Part shown: one piece after another, positions 6,978 to 8,259 of the stretch
Layout: each line of letters opens with the position of its first letter
Position numbering within the stretch: position 1 is the first letter of the stretch
DNA from: Candidatus Nanopelagicales bacterium
Lineage (GTDB): Bacteria > Actinomycetota > Actinomycetes > S36-B12 > UBA5976
Direction: 5' to 3'
Length of the DNA: 8,259 nt
Assembly: GCA_030831445.1 (NCBI GenBank)
Contig: JAURLB010000078.1
Coordinates: 1-8,259 of the forward strand
Notes under the pieces: model-generated
The model's input: the letters and a program-made list of their open reading frames with translations, nothing else
Database searches by the model: none
What the model was told of the DNA's origin: nothing
Made by a program: the position numbers and the translations under genes

Positions 6978-7339
6978 AGTCAGATTACATAGAGATCCTT
7001 GGAATTCGTGCGAAGGGATTTCATGGTGTCTTTGAAGAAGAACGAAGAAATGGCCAAGACTTTGTCGTCGACGTGAGACTGTACTTGTCTCTGAGCCCTG
7101 CGAGCAAACATGACGATGTTTCACAGACTGTGAACTATGCCGAAGTAGCAACACTCATTGAAAATCACATTAAAGGGGAGGCTGTCAATCTCATTGAAGC
7201 GTTGGCAGAACGAATAGCTCAAGCCTGCCTGAATTTTGAGCGCGTCGAATCAGTCCAAGTGAAAGTCCATAAACCGCAAGCACCGATAGCAGTCGACTTT
7301 GCAGATGTTTCAGTTTGTATCAATCGTAAGAAGTCATGA
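6974..7339 (+). CDS. folB: Dihydroneopterin aldolase
   Basis: FolB splits 7,8-dihydroneopterin into 6-hydroxymethyl-7,8-dihydropterin and glycolaldehyde, and can epimerise the substrate. It acts as a homo-octamer in the cytoplasm. The 121-residue product has the family length and motifs: GIRAKGFHGVFEEERRNGQDF (10-30) with Glu22 for pterin anchoring, TVNYAEV (52-58) with Tyr55, NLIEALAERIA (72-82) with Glu75 at the substrate-binding position, and VKVHKPQAPI (96-105) with catalytic Lys100. Lys100 has the same number as in the well-studied S. aureus enzyme (from memory). It starts in an ATGA overlap with folP, with GAGG at 6963-6966 as a ribosome binding site 7 nt upstream, and ends in an ATGA overlap with folK. 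Tight coupling to both neighbours fits consecutive pathway steps. Confidence 0.96.
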   Translation: MKSDYIEILGIRAKGFHGVFEEERRNGQDFVVDVRLYLSLSPASKHDDVSQTVNYAEVATLIENHIKGEAVNLIEALAERIAQACLNFERVESVQVKVHKPQAPIAVDFADVSVCINRKKS

Positions 7340-7821
7340 AACGAGTAAGTCTCAGTTTAGGCGCTAATGTTGGCGATGCCGCTGAAACATTGCGCAATGT
7401 TGTGAGTGAACTCTTCGTAGAGGAAAAGATTTTCGATATCCAGGTTTCAGCAATGTATGAAACACTTCCGGTTGGGGGAGTTGAGCAACCAAATTTTTAC
7501 AATATTGCAATCACTGCCATGAGTGAACTTGAGCCACTAGAACTTTTAGATTATGTGCAAGAAATTGAAGCCCGTTATGGCCGAGAGCGCACCACGCATT
7601 GGGGGCCACGCACATTAGATATTGACATTGTTGATATTGATGGCATGACACTTACGACGAGCCGTCTCACCCTTCCGCACCCTGAGGCGACCAAGCGTGC
7701 TTTTGTTCTCATCCCGCTTCTAGAGATTGCCCCGAAAATGAATATTGCGGGTAGGTCGCTCAAAGAGTGGTTGAGCGACATTGAATCGAGTGGTGTGACC
7801 AAACTTGAGGATGAAATGTGA
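7336..7821 (+). CDS. folK: 2-amino-4-hydroxy-6-hydroxymethyldihydropteridine diphosphokinase
   Basis: FolK (HPPK) moves pyrophosphate from ATP to 6-hydroxymethyl-7,8-dihydropterin, making the substrate of FolP. The 161-residue product is of normal length. Its motifs are SLGANVGD (7-14), YETLPVGGVEQPNFYN (41-56), RERTTHWGPRTLDIDI (83-98) with the two magnesium-binding aspartates Asp95 and Asp97, and LPHPEATKRAFVLIPLLEI (113-131). The aspartate numbers equal those of the E. coli enzyme (from memory). It begins in an ATGA overlap with folB and ends in a GTGA overlap with the DUF3180 gene, so all four genes from folP onward are likely one translationally coupled unit. It is a separate protein, not fused to FolB or FolP as in some other organisms. 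Confidence 0.97.
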   Translation: MKRVSLSLGANVGDAAETLRNVVSELFVEEKIFDIQVSAMYETLPVGGVEQPNFYNIAITAMSELEPLELLDYVQEIEARYGRERTTHWGPRTLDIDIVDIDGMTLTTSRLTLPHPEATKRAFVLIPLLEIAPKMNIAGRSLKEWLSDIESSGVTKLEDEM

Positions 7822-8259
7822 AGCGCACTTCGCTTCGACTTCTTGTCATGCTCATTCTGAGTTCCTTCGCAGTGAGTTTCATGCTCACCTATTTACTCTA
7901 TGAGGCGTTGGATTTCACTCTTCCCATCCGCGCAGGAGGGATTTGGGGGTTAGCAATTGGATTCATTTTTTCCTGGAGTCTGTATTTGTCGCTTCGCCAC
8001 CGTTTCCCGCGAGTCGAGAAGTCGGGGGATCAGGTGAAAGTCCTACGAGCAAAAAATCCCGTTGGGCAACTTATCGCCGCTCGAATTTCTGTTCTCGCCC
8101 TTGCGATCACGCGGACCTCTGCATTAGTCGCAGGACTCTATTGCGGCATCGGAGTCTGGGCACTGATTCGAATGCACGTGAGCTACATCCAAAGTGTTGC
8201 CCAACTCTCATTTGTTGGATTTGGTTTGGCAATCGGCACTATGGTTGCCGGGATATTGC
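7818..8259 (+). CDS. DUF3180 family membrane protein (3' end outside window)
   Basis: This frame opens with GTG at 7818 inside the folK stop (GTGA overlap) and stays open to the window edge, giving 147 residues. GAGG at 7807-7810, 7 nt upstream, supports this start. It begins MKRTSLRLLVML. Hydrophobic segments lie at about 8-28, 41-59, 91-117 and 131 to the edge, so about four membrane helices. A basic loop (60-80) separates the second and third, followed by KNPVGQLIAARISVLALAITRTSALVAG (79-106; the Arg-Ser/Thr-Ala-Leu region is best preserved). This matches my memory of the actinobacterial DUF3180 family found directly after folK, for example Rv3604c in M. tuberculosis. Its function is unknown. 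Constant linkage to folate genes is suggestive but not proof of a folate role. Confidence 0.85.
   Translation, partial: MKRTSLRLLVMLILSSFAVSFMLTYLLYEALDFTLPIRAGGIWGLAIGFIFSWSLYLSLRHRFPRVEKSGDQVKVLRAKNPVGQLIAARISVLALAITRTSALVAGLYCGIGVWALIRMHVSYIQSVAQLSFVGFGLAIGTMVAGIL

Noticed and set aside
7611..7646. GAT/ATT-rich run in folK that looks like a short tandem repeat.
   Set aside because: It encodes the conserved LDIDIVDIDG strand with the two magnesium-binding aspartates, so protein constraint explains it.
1..8259. Searched by eye for CRISPR arrays, tRNAs, transposase genes, phage genes, riboswitch-like leaders and toxin-antitoxin pairs.
   Set aside because: None seen. Known housekeeping genes fill the window and no gap exceeds 40 bases.

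Overview
The window looks like a housekeeping stretch from a streamlined, moderate-GC member of the Actinomycetota, possibly a freshwater Nanopelagicales (acI)-like lineage. Three things point there: an actinobacterial (Mycobacterium-type) DapD facing DapE head to head; the actinobacterial block tilS-hpt-ftsH-fol genes-DUF3180; and two operon-head genes whose -10-like element sits exactly six bases before the start codon, as in leaderless transcripts. The phylum is well supported. The order is inference from base composition and compactness.

Layout. Positions 1-387 hold the C-terminal third of citrate synthase, cut by the left edge. It runs tail to tail into dapD (minus strand), and the two stop codons overlap in one TTAA. 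dapD and dapE (plus strand) diverge from a gap of about 18 bp that seems to carry overlapping, mirror-image -10 elements. Then come a 74-residue membrane protein with a DivIVA-like segment, tilS, hpt, ftsH, folP, folB, folK and a DUF3180 membrane protein that runs off the right edge. From 2482 to the end all genes are on the plus strand. Gaps are -8, +1, +37, +5, -4, -4 and -4 nt, so most are probably co-transcribed. The only gap with room for an internal signal is before ftsH.

Function. DapD and DapE belong to the succinylase branch of meso-diaminopimelate/lysine synthesis, feeding peptidoglycan and protein. TilS modifies the tRNA-Ile2 wobble base, Hpt salvages purine bases, and FtsH is the membrane AAA+ protease. 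FolP, FolB and FolK make dihydropteroate from dihydroneopterin. The GTP cyclohydrolase gene folE, often found between ftsH and folP in actinobacteria, is absent there.

I see no mobile element, CRISPR array, rRNA or tRNA, and no clearly novel multi-gene system. The best leads are the symmetric dapD/dapE promoter, the inverted repeat next to the ftsH start codon, the missing folE, and the two poorly characterised membrane proteins. No intergenic stretch exceeds 40 bases.
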